Numbered from the stretch's first letter, positions 1-6,013 are shown. The stretch is DNA of 8,787 nucleotides from DATDYW01 sp044375695 (GCA_044375695.1 JBILMG010000032.1:1-8787), one strand, 5' to 3'. Numbers and translations: made by a program. The notes: a model not told the origin generated them from the letters alone.

Positions 1-945
1 GCGGGAAAAATGCGCCGCTACTTTTCGCCCCAGAACATCATCGACTACTTCAAGGTGATCGGCGGCGTCTTCGTCGGCCTGCTCGAGGTGTTCAAAATCT
101 TTCCGGACGTCGTCTTTTCGAAGGGCGGGTACGCGGCTTTCCCGGTCGTCTTCGCGGCCCGCGTGCTGCGCATTCCGGTCGTCATTCACGAATCCGATTC
201 GCGGCCGGGCCGCGTGAACGCCTGGACCGGTCGCTTCGCGGCGCGCGTCGCCGTGTCGTACCCGGAAACGGCGAAAGCGTTCCCCGCGGACAAGGTTGCC
301 TGGACCGGCCAGCCGGTGCGCCGGGCCGTCGAGGCGGCGGTGCGCGACGGCGCCCGCGAGTACCTCAAGCTCGAGGCGCACACGCCGACCCTGCTGGTCC
401 TCGGCGGGAGCCAGGGCGCGCAGAACATCAACCGCGCGGTCCTGTCGGCCCTCAAGGAGCTGATCGAAGATTTTCAGGTTATCCACCAGACCGGCAAGGC
501 CAACTTCGCCGAAACCCGAGACCTCGCCGGCGTGGAGCTCGCCGAATCACCCAAGGCGACGCGGTACCTGCCGTTCGACTACCTCGACGACCTGGCCATG
601 CGCATGGCGGCCGGCGCCGCCGACCTGGTCATCACGCGCGCCGGCTCGCAGCTCTTCGAGATTGCCGCCTGGGGCCTGCCCTCGATCGTCATCCCAATCC
701 CGGAAACCATCTCGCACGACCAGCGCACCAACGCCTACACCTACGCGCGCGCCGGCGCCGGCGTGGTGCTCGAGGAGAACAACCTCACCAGGGACGTGTT
801 CCTCTCCGAGATCCGTCGCCTGCTCAACTCGGAGCCGCTCCGCCGCGAAATGGGCGAGGCGGCCAAGCGCTTCTCGAAGCCAGACGCCGACATCGCGATC
901 GCCAAGGAGATCGTGCAGATCGCCATCGCGCACGAGGAGGAGTAG
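1..945 (+). CDS. murG: MurG, N-acetylglucosaminyltransferase of lipid II synthesis (5' end cut off by window)
   Basis: Transfers GlcNAc from UDP-GlcNAc to lipid I, giving lipid II, on the inner face of the membrane. The frame is open from base 1 (A-G-K-M-R-R-Y-F-S), so the ATG at position 10 is an internal methionine, not the start. About 50-60 N-terminal residues, including the family's glycine-rich GGTGGH loop, lie outside the window. Visible hallmarks are the KGGY segment followed by IPVVIHESD and PGRVN near 120-220, the UDP-GlcNAc-binding GGSQGA motif at 403-420, the ITRAGSQ/PSIVIPIP acceptor region at 631-702 and the HDQRTNA motif at 715-738. The AGKMRRYFS opening and HESDSRPGRVN variant resemble, from memory, Parcubacteria MurG. 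It ends in TAG at 943-945. The next hairpin has no T-tract on this strand, so it is a poor terminator for murG. Identity is secure. Confidence 0.96.
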   Translation, partial: AGKMRRYFSPQNIIDYFKVIGGVFVGLLEVFKIFPDVVFSKGGYAAFPVVFAARVLRIPVVIHESDSRPGRVNAWTGRFAARVAVSYPETAKAFPADKVAWTGQPVRRAVEAAVRDGAREYLKLEAHTPTLLVLGGSQGAQNINRAVLSALKELIEDFQVIHQTGKANFAETRDLAGVELAESPKATRYLPFDYLDDLAMRMAAGAADLVITRAGSQLFEIAAWGLPSIVIPIPETISHDQRTNAYTYARAGAGVVLEENNLTRDVFLSEIRRLLNSEPLRREMGEAAKRFSKPDADIAIAKEIVQIAIAHEEE

Positions 946-960
946 CGAGCACCGCCGCCG

Positions 961-993
961 AAAAGAAAAGCCGCGCGGCGAAAGCCGCGCGGC
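961..993 (-). terminator. Rho-independent terminator of the 1001-1543 gene
   Basis: The stem is GCCGCGCGGC (970-979) and GCCGCGCGGC (984-993), ten pairs closed by a GAAA tetraloop at 980-983. Read on the minus strand it starts 7 nt after the TGA at 1001-1003 and is followed by TTTTCTTTT (969 down to 961). The arm sequence is itself a perfect palindrome, so each half could also fold alone or form a cruciform. The plus strand has no T-tract here. Confidence 0.85.
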
Positions 994-1000
994 GAATTGC

Positions 1001-1543
1001 TCAGAGAAACGTCTTCAGGCGCTCGGCGGTGAGGCCAAAGTTGGCGAGCGCGGAGCCGGCGGCCAGGCCGGAAAAAATTGCGGCCGCCACGACTATCGAC
1101 ATGAGGTCCGCATCGAACCACCGGCCGGAAGGGGGGACCTTCGTCTGCGAGCTCTCCACGAGCGGCGTCACCGGATCGTCTCCGTTCCCGTACACGAGCA
1201 CGAGCACGAGCGCGCCCGCGGCGATCTGCAGGAGCGAGAGCCACCAGGGAGCCGCCGTCGAATTTCCGGCCAGGCGGCCGAAGAGATCGAGGCTCCACGG
1301 AGCTGAGATTAGTGCGGAAATTGCCGCGATGCCGCCGGCGAAGGCCGCGCAGTCTCGGTCTCCGCGGTAAGCCGTGCCGGCGGCGTAGCAGAAGAGCAGC
1401 GCCGAGACGACCAGGCAGATTACGGAAATCGGCAAGCTGACCCAGGCGGGCAGGCCGCCGAGAGCGGCCACGGCGAACGCCAGGGCAACGGCTCCCCAGA
1501 AAGAGGAGCGGTAGGTAATTTTGGTCTTTTGGTAGTTGTTCAT
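1001..1543 (-). CDS. Hypothetical five-span membrane protein
   Basis: 180 residues, family not recognised. Hydrophobic stretches lie at about residues 15-33, 36-57, 66-85, 99-118 and 145-170, suggesting five membrane helices. The N-terminus is short and basic (MNNYQKTKITYR). Two polar loops, roughly 57-65 and 119-143, carry charged residues. No catalytic or binding motif stands out, and no signal-peptide cleavage site is evident. The gene is a separate unit: a TTGACA promoter lies upstream (1577-1605), a leader of about 27 nt without Shine-Dalgarno precedes the ATG, and a strong terminator follows the stop by 7 nt. It points toward murG and is divergent from gltX. A triplet of CACGAG hexamers (1193-1210) falls inside the fourth helix and encodes an alternating Leu-Val run. 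Its reality as a gene is well supported by promoter and terminator; its role is unknown. Confidence 0.85.
   Translation of the reverse strand: MNNYQKTKITYRSSFWGAVALAFAVAALGGLPAWVSLPISVICLVVSALLFCYAAGTAYRGDRDCAAFAGGIAAISALISAPWSLDLFGRLAGNSTAAPWWLSLLQIAAGALVLVLVYGNGDDPVTPLVESSQTKVPPSGRWFDADLMSIVVAAAIFSGLAAGSALANFGLTAERLKTFL
1193..1210. repeat. Three tandem CACGAG hexamers
   Basis: Three perfect copies of CACGAG lie in tandem. They sit in the coding strand of the 1001-1543 membrane protein, where they encode alternating Leu/Val in its fourth helix. As a multiple of three, copy-number change would lengthen or shorten the helix without a frameshift. Confidence 0.8.
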
Positions 1544-1576
1544 TTTGGTTTTGTAGGTTCTGGAAACTCGGCTAAT

Positions 1577-1605
1577 TTTCTACAATTTTAAATTATTTGT
1601 GTCAA
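1577..1605 (-). promoter_or_regulatory. Sigma-70-type promoter of the 1001-1543 gene
   Basis: On the minus strand, a consensus -35 TTGACA (1605-1600) is separated by 17 nt from a -10 TAGAAA (1582-1577, four of six matches). The -10 ends 33 nt before the ATG, giving a leader of roughly 27 nt. The leader has no Shine-Dalgarno sequence and is A-rich just before the start codon. Confidence 0.75.
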
Positions 1606-1658
1606 TAATGTACGCGCGCCGAGCCCCGCGCCGTCCCGGGCGCCGAAAGCCCGTTTTC

Positions 1659-1667
1659 TGCTAGTAT
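1659..1667 (+). promoter_or_regulatory. Extended -10 promoter of gltX, leaderless geometry
   Basis: TGcTAGTAT is an extended -10 element (TG at 1659-1660, hexamer 1662-1667). Only 9 nt separate it from the gltX ATG at 1677, so transcription should start at, or a few bases before, the start codon. There is no room for a Shine-Dalgarno site and no clear -35 box. It is divergent from, and about 60 bp away from, the promoter at 1577-1605. Confidence 0.65.
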
Positions 1668-1676
1668 CGACGCGTC

Positions 1677-2999
1677 ATGGTAATCACCCGCATCCCGCCG
1701 TCGCCGACCGGTAACCTCCACGTCGGCACCGCCCGCACCGCGCTCTTCAACTACCTCTACGCCCGCAAGCACGGCGGCAAGGTAATCCTGCGCATCGAGG
1801 ACACCGACCGCGAGCGCTCCAAGCCCGAGTTCGAGCAGAACATCATCGAAGGCCTCACCTGGCTCGGCATCGGCTGGGACGGCGAAATCGTGCACCAGTC
1901 GGCGCGGGTCGCCGCGCACACCGCCGCGCTCGAGAAGCTCGTCGCCTCGGGCCACGCCTACGTCTCGGCGGAACCCGCCAAAGACGACCCCTCGGTGATT
2001 CGCCAGCTGGTCCGCTTCCGCAACCCCGGCGGCCGCCTGGCGTTTGAGGACGAGATCCGCGGCACGGTCGATTCCGAGCTCGACTCGCTCGGCGACTTCG
2101 TGCTCGCCAAGTCCATGACCGAGCCGCTCTACCACCTAGCGGTCGTCGTCGACGACATCGACGCGGGCGTCACCCACGTGATTCGCGGCGAGGACCACAT
2201 CTCGAACACCGCGCGCCAAATTCTGATCATCGAGGCGCTAGGCAGCCAGCGCCCGACCTACGCGCACCTGCCGCTCCTCTTGGGCGCCGACCGCAGCAAG
2301 CTCTCGAAGCGCCACGGGGCAACCGCGCTCACCTCGTTCCGTGAGGCCGGCTACCTGCCCGAGGCAATGGTGAACTTTTTGGCGCTCCTGGGGTGGAACC
2401 CCGGCGACGAGCGCGAGATTTTCTCGATGGAGCAGCTGATTGCCGAGTTCTCGCTCGAGCGCTGCACCAAGGCTGGCGCCATCTTCAATATCGAGAAGCT
2501 CGACTGGTTCAGCAAAGAGTACCTAGTCAAAATGCCAGAGGCCGATTTCATTGAGCGCGCTGTTCGCGAGCTGCGAGCAATTGACGCGCCTCTCGACCGA
2601 AAAGAGCGTTACGCCCTCGGGCTCCGCGGGAGAATCGCCACCTTTAGCGAGATCAGCACCATCGACGCCACCTGGCTTGGCGTAGCCCCCGAAAATCCAA
2701 CCGAACTCATCCTGAAGGGGAAGGGGGTAGGCACCCCCGCCGAAGCCGCTGTACGCCTCCAGAAGGCTGCCGAGCTGCTCTCGGCCGTACCCGCCGAATC
2801 TTGGGACAAAGACGCCTTAAAAGCCGCCCTGTGGCCCTACGCCGAGGAGCAGGGGAAAGGCGCGGTCCTCTGGCCGGTCCGGGTGTCTCTCTCGGGCCTA
2901 GAGCGCTCGCCCGACCCGTTCGAGCTGGCGTGGATTCTGGGCCGCGAGGAGTCCCTCTCGCGCCTTTTCGTTTCCAGCGAAAAACTCTCAAAAAAATGA
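1677..2999 (+). CDS. gltX: Glutamyl-tRNA synthetase with altered C-terminus
   Basis: Charges tRNA-Glu with glutamate; in organisms lacking GlnRS it often also makes Glu-tRNA-Gln for GatCAB. Class I hallmarks are clear: the HIGH-type motif HVGT at residues 15-18 after PSPTGNL, RIEDTDRERS near 39-48, IRGEDHISNT in the middle, and the KMSKS-type KLSKR at 208-212. At 440 residues it is shorter than common bacterial GluRS (about 465-500), and the cysteine zinc motif of the E. coli enzyme is absent. The anticodon-binding region ends abnormally: after ...ESLSRL the frame reads FVSSEKLSKK and stops at TGA 2997-2999. A near-identical 3' piece at 3776-3948 instead ends AAGHDALLR, which looks more like a normal C-terminus. 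Third-position base use also changes sharply near 2520 and again at 2824. The enzyme is probably still functional because the change affects only the last ~11 residues. Confidence 0.96.
   Translation: MVITRIPPSPTGNLHVGTARTALFNYLYARKHGGKVILRIEDTDRERSKPEFEQNIIEGLTWLGIGWDGEIVHQSARVAAHTAALEKLVASGHAYVSAEPAKDDPSVIRQLVRFRNPGGRLAFEDEIRGTVDSELDSLGDFVLAKSMTEPLYHLAVVVDDIDAGVTHVIRGEDHISNTARQILIIEALGSQRPTYAHLPLLLGADRSKLSKRHGATALTSFREAGYLPEAMVNFLALLGWNPGDEREIFSMEQLIAEFSLERCTKAGAIFNIEKLDWFSKEYLVKMPEADFIERAVRELRAIDAPLDRKERYALGLRGRIATFSEISTIDATWLGVAPENPTELILKGKGVGTPAEAAVRLQKAAELLSAVPAESWDKDALKAALWPYAEEQGKGAVLWPVRVSLSGLERSPDPFELAWILGREESLSRLFVSSEKLSKK
2824..2965 (+). repeat. Left copy of 142-bp direct repeat (inside gltX)
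   Basis: This stretch matches 3776-3917 at a constant offset of 952 bp. I count three mismatches (2888, 2897, 2930), all at third codon positions of gltX and all synonymous (Ser, Gly, Ala). The match breaks abruptly on both sides: upstream at 2823/3775 and downstream at 2966/3918. The segment encodes the last conserved part of GltX, from ALWPYAEEQGKG to EESLSRL. Confidence 0.95.
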
Positions 3000-3036
3000 C
3001 GGGTTCGGCCCGCGCAAGTTTTTGTTTAGTCTTTTT

Positions 3037-3076
3037 TAAAAACAAAAGCTGGTTCTCGCGCGAGGCGAGAACCAGC
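3037..3076 (-). terminator. Rho-independent terminator of the 3093-3644 gene
   Basis: A perfect 12-bp stem, GCTGGTTCTCGC (3048-3059) with GCGAGAACCAGC (3065-3076), has a 5-nt loop GCGAG. On the minus strand it begins 16 nt after the stop codon and runs into TTTTGTTTTT (3047 down to about 3038). It faces the 3' end of gltX. The plus strand lacks a T-tract after this hairpin, although gltX could end in the T-rich stretch at 3019-3037. Confidence 0.88.
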
Positions 3077-3092
3077 AGGTGAGGAAGCATCC

Positions 3093-3644
3093 TCACGCGG
3101 GCGAAACAATCAGGTAGGCAATCGCATTCGTAATCTTTGGCGCGAAACGACCGGGCCCGCACAGGGAGCTCACCGCCGCCAGGAACCAGACAGCACCAGG
3201 GCTGTCGCCCCGATGGTCGGCGACGAGGAACTTATCCTGCGCGACGCTTTGAATTGCCCCGACGCAGTGGTCCGGCGCCACTTCGCACGGCTTTGATGAA
3301 GCCACAAGCGCGGCAAGATCAGCCGGGCTGGCGAAAGACCAGTCACCCTGGCAGTGCCTGTTCCAAATCGAGAGAGCGGTTCCAACAGAGCCGAACTCCC
3401 AGATGTCTTCTTCGAAGACAATCAGGGCAGCCCGGAATTCACCCGAGTGGAAAGTGGAGTAAAGGGAGGCCTGGAGGGTCAGGTCAGCCCCTTCCTCGAC
3501 GGAAGAGAAACCCTCGAGGAAAGCTTCCCGGCTAATCATTGGGGCCGTGTGGTTCGGCACTGAGATATTTTTTTGGAGCTCCACCACTGAGAACGCGGGC
3601 AAGGTGTTCCTGGTGGCTGGGTGTGCAAAAACGGTCGTGTTCAT
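3093..3644 (-). CDS. Hypothetical protein carried by the gltX-disrupting insert
   Basis: 183 residues, no family recognised, no signal peptide and no convincing membrane helix, so probably cytoplasmic. The N-terminus is polar (MNTTVFAHPATRNT); the middle has an acidic stretch (FEEDIWEFGS near residues 77-86); the C-terminal half has several cysteines (HCQGDW, KPCEV, DHCVG, SLCGPG) in no obvious metal-binding spacing. It is a complete transcription unit: TTGACT-17-TATAAT promoter, AT-rich leader of about 32 nt without Shine-Dalgarno, and strong terminator 16 nt past the stop. It lies wholly inside the 810 bp between the duplicated gltX ends, which makes it the likely cargo of that event. Its length, orientation and promoter style match three other minus-strand genes here, but I see no convincing sequence similarity among them. 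Confidence 0.8.
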   Translation of the reverse strand: MNTTVFAHPATRNTLPAFSVVELQKNISVPNHTAPMISREAFLEGFSSVEEGADLTLQASLYSTFHSGEFRAALIVFEEDIWEFGSVGTALSIWNRHCQGDWSFASPADLAALVASSKPCEVAPDHCVGAIQSVAQDKFLVADHRGDSPGAVWFLAAVSSLCGPGRFAPKITNAIAYLIVSPA

Positions 3645-3682
3645 TTTTATTTATTTTTAGTGTTCTTGAGTTTGTCTTTTAT

Positions 3683-3711
3683 ATTATATACTAAAATATA
3701 CATTAAGTCAA
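3683..3711 (-). promoter_or_regulatory. Near-consensus promoter of the 3093-3644 gene
   Basis: On the minus strand, TTGACT (3711-3706) and a perfect TATAAT (3688-3683) are separated by 17 nt. This is one of the two best promoters in the window. It leaves a leader of about 32 nt, almost free of G near the start codon. A short hairpin, CCGCA-CGT-TGCGG (3717-3729), sits just upstream of the -35 box. Confidence 0.85.
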
Positions 3712-3775
3712 TGTTACCGCACGTTGCGGGTGTGCCGACTTCGGTCGCAAATGGGCAGGCTTGGCTTACCGCGAA

Positions 3776-3917
3776 CCGCCCTGTGGCCCTACGCCGAGGA
3801 GCAGGGGAAAGGCGCGGTCCTCTGGCCGGTCCGGGTGTCCCTCTCGGGTCTAGAGCGCTCGCCCGACCCGTTCGAGCTGGCCTGGATTCTGGGCCGCGAG
3901 GAGTCCCTCTCGCGCCT
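3776..3917 (+). repeat. Right copy of 142-bp direct repeat
   Basis: Second copy of gltX 2824-2965, with 139 of 142 bases identical by hand alignment. It is joined on the left to unrelated sequence (…CTTACCGCGAA) and on the right to a plausible native gltX ending. The reading frame of the copy is intact. Confidence 0.95.
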
Positions 3918-3948
3918 GGCCGCCGGCCACGACGCGCTGCTCCGATAA
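3776..3948 (+). pseudogene. Displaced 3' end of gltX
   Basis: This is an orphan piece of glutamyl-tRNA synthetase coding for the last 56-57 residues. It runs from ALWPYAEEQGKG through ILGREESLSRL to AAGHDALLR and TAA (3946-3948). The frame is open back to an ATG at 3724, giving a 74-codon ORF, but the first residues of that ORF do not resemble GluRS. No promoter or leaderless -10 element is evident there, so expression is doubtful. The ending fits the usual helical GluRS C-terminus better than the FVSSEKLSKK tail of the upstream gene, so I infer that this is the ancestral gltX end, cut off by the insertion. The differences from the upstream copy are all synonymous, so decay has not started or the copies came from two functional gltX alleles. 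Confidence 0.85.
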
Positions 3949-3976
3949 AAAGAAAACGTCTCGCAGGTGGAGACGT
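3947..3976 (-). terminator. Rho-independent terminator of the 3993-4532 gene
   Basis: The 7-bp stem ACGTCTC (3956-3962) with GAGACGT (3970-3976) has a 7-nt loop. On the minus strand it begins 16 nt after the stop and is followed by TTTTCTTTTT (3955 down to about 3947). The T-tract overlaps the stop codon of the displaced gltX end, so the two were convergent neighbours, presumably before the insertion. Confidence 0.8.
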
Positions 3977-3992
3977 GGTGGCGGACAAAACC

Positions 3993-4532
3993 CTAGGTCA
4001 GCTTCTTGGACCTCGTGGGGCGCTCGGGCAGGCAGACAACGAAGACTGTTTTCGTATCCCACTGCGGCCTCTCTTCCGCCTTAGGACCGCTGACGGCGTC
4101 TGCGTCATCGCGAGCCCAGAGGATGGCTCGCCTGGTGTTCTTTCCCGGAAAGATTTCGTGCCTCACCGCGACATCTGCTATTTCGTCGCTGCCGCGAGGC
4201 CTCTTCCTGTTAACGATCGCCAGGAGTCTCTCTTGCGAATATTTTTCGCGCAGGTAGAGGGCGACCTCTGGGTGACAGAGGGTGGCGCCGGCGGCAATTA
4301 CCTGAGCATCGATGTCCGCGTCGGCGAGAGAGCTCATTCGCGATGGGTACAGCAGTCCCAGGGTGTACCTGGTGCCGGCCGCCGAAGGTTCTCTCTCTTC
4401 GGTGACGCCGGGCACGTTCGCGAAAACCCACCGCCCCTTAAGTCTAATGGCGCGGAGAAGTCCAAAACTGTCTAGCCCGCGCGATTTCAGGACGCAAAGG
4501 TACGTAGCGCTTTCAGAATGTTCTTTTTTCAT
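3993..4532 (-). CDS. Hypothetical protein
   Basis: 179 residues, no family recognised. It is basic and charged, with no signal peptide or membrane helix. The N-terminus MKKEHSESATYLCVLKSRGLDSFGLLRAI suggests a small alpha/beta fold. Further landmarks are LREKYSQERLLAIVNRKRPRG around residues 93-113 and a KAEERPQWDTKTVFVVCLP segment near the end, followed by a basic tail (PTRSKKLT). It is a single-gene unit with an upstream TTGACT -35 box, an A-rich leader without Shine-Dalgarno and a terminator 16 nt past the stop. A 14-bp palindrome lies inside its promoter and could be an operator. Plus-strand frames across this region lack such signals. Codon use includes more A/T-ending codons than the flanking housekeeping genes, as in the other minus-strand units. 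Function unknown. Confidence 0.78.
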   Translation of the reverse strand: MKKEHSESATYLCVLKSRGLDSFGLLRAIRLKGRWVFANVPGVTEEREPSAAGTRYTLGLLYPSRMSSLADADIDAQVIAAGATLCHPEVALYLREKYSQERLLAIVNRKRPRGSDEIADVAVRHEIFPGKNTRRAILWARDDADAVSGPKAEERPQWDTKTVFVVCLPERPTRSKKLT

Positions 4533-4555
4533 TGGTAATTTTTAGTTTTCTTTTA

Positions 4556-4587
4556 ATAATACAACATCATTTAAATGATTAAGTCAA
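4556..4587 (-). promoter_or_regulatory. Promoter of the 3993-4532 gene with embedded palindrome
   Basis: The minus strand carries a -35 TTGACT (4587-4582). The best -10 candidates are TATTAT (4561-4556, spacer 20) or TGTATT (4563-4558, spacer 18). Between the boxes lies the perfect 14-bp palindrome ATCATTTAAATGAT (4566-4579). A dimeric repressor bound there would block polymerase. The palindrome as an operator is an inference. Confidence 0.6.
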
Positions 4588-4646
4588 ATATTTTGAGGCA
4601 GAGGGTAGGGGGCAAGCCGGTGGATACGGCATCGCCGCCGCTGGTT

Positions 4647-4652
4647 TACAAT
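4647..4652 (+). promoter_or_regulatory. -10 box of the M23 peptidase gene, leaderless geometry
   Basis: TACAAT lies 9 nt before the ATG at 4662, the same spacing as at gltX. No -35 box or Shine-Dalgarno sequence is evident. This box supports the 4662 start over the in-frame ATG at 4575, which lies inside the AT-rich promoter region of the divergent gene. Confidence 0.6.
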
Positions 4653-4661
4653 AGGCAGCCA

Positions 4662-5996
4662 ATGCGTCGCCGAGAAATTGCCGAACTAGCCGCCGCCGCG
4701 CTTTTTGCCTGCGGCCTCCTCGCGCTCGGCACGGGCGCCGTCGCCGCGCGCGCCGAAGACTCGCCAGACCAGATTCGGGAAAAAATCGAAGAGCAGCGCG
4801 ACATCATCCGGCGGCTCGACGCCGAAATTGAAGCGCAGCGGCGCCAGCTGCTCGAGGCGAGCCAGGAGACGCAGACGCTCGACGGCGCGGTCCGTAGCCT
4901 CGACGCCTCGGCGCGAGCTATCGGCACCTCCATCAAGAAGACCGAAGCGGCCATCCGCGAGGCCGAGCTCGAAATCGGCCGCCTCACCGGCTCAATTCAG
5001 ACGAACGAGGCGCGCGCGGCAGGACACCGCGCCGCGGTTGGACGCCTCCTCTCGTCCCTCGACGCCGAGCAGGATCAGGCGGGGCTCGAAATCGTGCTCA
5101 CCCGCGCGTCCACAGACGAGGTCTGGGGCGCCATGGACGCGCTCGGCTCGGTCCGCGACGACCTCCTGCGCGCGGCCGAGGCGCTCGCCGAGGCGAACGA
5201 GGCGCTCAGCGCCGACCAGCTCGCGAGCGAGGTCGAGAAGAAGCGCCTGGCCCAGAAAACCGCAGAGCTGGCCGGCGAGCGCGAGTCGGTAGTGTCGGCG
5301 CGCGAGGAGCAGGCCGAGCTCCTAGCCGAAGCGCAGGGGACCGAGGCCCGCTACCAGGCGGCGCTCGCCAAAAAAGTGGCCCAGAAAGAAGCCTTCGAGT
5401 CGGCGCTGCGCGAGTTCGAGAACGAGCTAGATATCGCCATCAACAAGGACAGCTACGCGAGCGCCGATCACACGACGTTCGCCTGGCCGATCGACGGGCG
5501 CATCATCTTCACGCAGCTCTTCGGCGGCACGCAGTTCGCGGCGCAGCACGCCCACGTCTACGGCCGGCCGTTCCACCCGGGCCTCGACTTCGGGGCGCCG
5601 GTCGGCACGCCGGTGCTTTCGATTGACGGCGGCGAGGTGGTAGCCACCGGCAACACCGACGCGGTCCCGGGCTGCTACTCGTGGGGCAAGTGGGTTCTCG
5701 TCGAGCACGCTAACGGCATCTCGTCGCTCTACGCGCACCTCTCGGGCATCGCCACCTCGGGAGGGCAGTCCGTTGAGCGCGGCCAGGTGATCGGCTACGT
5801 CGGCGCGACCGGCTACGCCACGGGGCCGCACTTGCACCTGACGCTGTACGCCTCGGAGGGCGTCTCGGTCCGTCGCTTCGAAGACTTCAAGACGCAGACC
5901 GGCTGCGCCGGCGCGACGACCCCGGTTGCGCCGCACGAGGCGTACCTCGACCCCGAGGACTACCTGCCGGACACCGGCTACACGCTGGCGCTTTAG
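4662..5996 (+). CDS. Secreted coiled-coil M23 family peptidoglycan metallopeptidase (EnvC-like)
   Basis: 444 residues. M23 enzymes are zinc endopeptidases cutting peptide bridges of peptidoglycan; EnvC/NlpD-type members without full zinc ligands act as amidase activators. Here the site is complete: HPGLD gives His305 and Asp309, YAHL gives His359, and GPHLHL gives His390 and His392, so I infer an active hydrolase. Residues 1-31 form a signal peptide (MRRREIAEL, hydrophobic core, AARA-ED cleavage). Residues about 34-270 are charged, Glu/Arg/Ala-rich coiled coil, as in EnvC and related division hydrolases; the catalytic domain spans about 280-410. A cysteine pair may form a disulphide (VPGCYSW and QTGCAGA). 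I chose 4662 because it begins a proper signal peptide with a -10 box 9 nt upstream; an in-frame ATG at 4575 would add 29 unlikely residues. Likely role is wall remodelling or daughter-cell separation. A bidirectional terminator follows. Confidence 0.93.
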   Translation: MRRREIAELAAAALFACGLLALGTGAVAARAEDSPDQIREKIEEQRDIIRRLDAEIEAQRRQLLEASQETQTLDGAVRSLDASARAIGTSIKKTEAAIREAELEIGRLTGSIQTNEARAAGHRAAVGRLLSSLDAEQDQAGLEIVLTRASTDEVWGAMDALGSVRDDLLRAAEALAEANEALSADQLASEVEKKRLAQKTAELAGERESVVSAREEQAELLAEAQGTEARYQAALAKKVAQKEAFESALREFENELDIAINKDSYASADHTTFAWPIDGRIIFTQLFGGTQFAAQHAHVYGRPFHPGLDFGAPVGTPVLSIDGGEVVATGNTDAVPGCYSWGKWVLVEHANGISSLYAHLSGIATSGGQSVERGQVIGYVGATGYATGPHLHLTLYASEGVSVRRFEDFKTQTGCAGATTPVAPHEAYLDPEDYLPDTGYTLAL

Positions 5997-6013
5997 CCGC
6001 GCCGACCGAACGG

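Larger units (their letters stand above)
2966..3775. mobile_element. 810-bp insert between two gltX 3' copies
   Basis: The segment lies exactly between the two repeat copies. It contains a new 11-codon tail for gltX, the terminator at 3037-3076, the minus-strand gene 3093-3644, its promoter at 3683-3711 and about 64 bp of unassigned sequence. No transposase, integrase or terminal inverted repeat is visible, so it is not a recognisable transposon. The arrangement is what a single crossover between the chromosome and a circle of about 952 bp, or a longer molecule later trimmed, would leave. A tandem duplication or double-crossover exchange with a relative's locus is also possible. 'Mobile element' is therefore an inference from structure only. 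Confidence 0.5.

Noticed and set aside
547..1298. Minus-strand ORFs opposite murG and extending downstream
   Set aside because: Composition is that of GC-rich shadow frames; murG on the other strand is certain.
2707..3162. 151-codon minus-strand ORF overlapping the gltX end
   Set aside because: Arg/Pro-rich composition typical of the antisense of a GC-rich gene; no promoter, and it crosses the 3037-3076 terminator.
2966..3775. Insert as an IS element or integron cassette
   Set aside because: No transposase, integrase, terminal inverted repeats or attC-like site is visible, and the flanking repeat of 142 bp is far longer than a target-site duplication.
3621..4475. 284-codon plus-strand ORF across the right repeat copy
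   Set aside because: It reads the gltX copy in the wrong frame (Arg/Gly/Pro-rich) and lies antisense to the 3993-4532 gene, which has a promoter and terminator.
4575..4661. Upstream in-frame ATG giving the M23 peptidase 29 more residues
   Set aside because: It lies inside the AT-rich promoter of the divergent gene, would bury the signal peptide, and a -10 box sits 9 nt before the 4662 ATG.
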